From an uncultured Eubacteriales bacterium (GTDB lineage: Bacteria; Bacillota; Clostridia; Oscillospirales; CAG-272): a stretch of 64,000 bases of DNA. The notes beneath the pieces are model-generated. The model was not told the origin of the DNA. It did not search any database and saw nothing but the letters and a program-made list of their open reading frames with translations. Below, one piece after another: positions 63,629 through 64,000 of the stretch. The position numbers and the translations under genes are program-made. Position 1 is the stretch's first letter. Every line of letters starts with the position of its first letter. The stretch lies in contig CAKSDZ010000004.1 of assembly GCA_934446365.1 (NCBI GenBank), forward strand, positions 186,001 to 250,000. The letters run 5' to 3'.

Positions 63629-64000
<372 letters not shown>

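Overview
The window reads as a piece of chromosome from an anaerobic, endospore-forming member of the Clostridia (Bacillota). The evidence is the gene order, sigma-A-type promoters with 17-bp spacers, GerA/GerB germination-receptor subunits, a biotin-dependent Na+-pump decarboxylase operon, T-box and TPP leaders with intrinsic-terminator platforms, and a probable OLE RNA locus. GC content is moderate and coding density high. I see no rRNA, tRNA, CRISPR array, insertion sequence or prophage.

Layout. 57-5400: pyrB with an unusual zinc tail, a lipoprotein, rlmB and a large protein that looks like a catalytically dead P-type ATPase. 5532-7969: a polar amino-acid ABC importer. 8094-11250: a phosphotransferase, then the ylxM-ffh-rpsP-khpA operon on the minus strand. 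11322-13047: NimA-like flavoprotein, nitroreductase and ArsR regulator. 13190-24119: plus-strand run miaB, a frameshifted membrane-protein gene, mutS, mutL, tgt, a predicted hydrolase, a frameshifted gpsA and a polysaccharide deacetylase. 24183-25438: a TPP riboswitch placed, oddly, in front of a secreted protein gene that shows no link to thiamine. 25549-27634: T-box-controlled tyrS and a GNAT. 27631-34072: alpha-L-fucosidase, recN, argR, nadK, tlyA, an OapA-like membrane protein and a structured ~630-nt RNA that I read as OLE RNA; the last six form one minus-strand transcription unit. 34305-39551: YitT, a lectin/metalloprotease, a lipoprotein and a GH78-like enzyme. 39720-48993: gapA, small unknowns, the decarboxylase/transcarboxylase operon and ackA. 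49161-52468: tmcAL, dapA and rplS. 52618-60434: an MFS protein, gerAA-gerAB, a PHP phosphatase, a GNAT, and truB-nrnA-rbfA. 60582-64000: a TerB_N / BREX-type ATPase gene pair, then the start of a GH2 beta-galactosidase.

The strongest points for a second look are the OLE RNA-OapA locus (33405-34037 plus 32718-33371), the orphan TPP riboswitch with a gene-less ribosome binding site behind it (25258-25438), the pseudo-P-type ATPase with Arg in place of the phosphorylated Asp, and the PyrB protein that carries a PyrI-type Cys4 zinc site without the rest of PyrI. Two genes (14764-15740 and gpsA) each carry a single-base frameshift in a homopolymer run. Either the sequence has errors there or the genes are genuinely broken.
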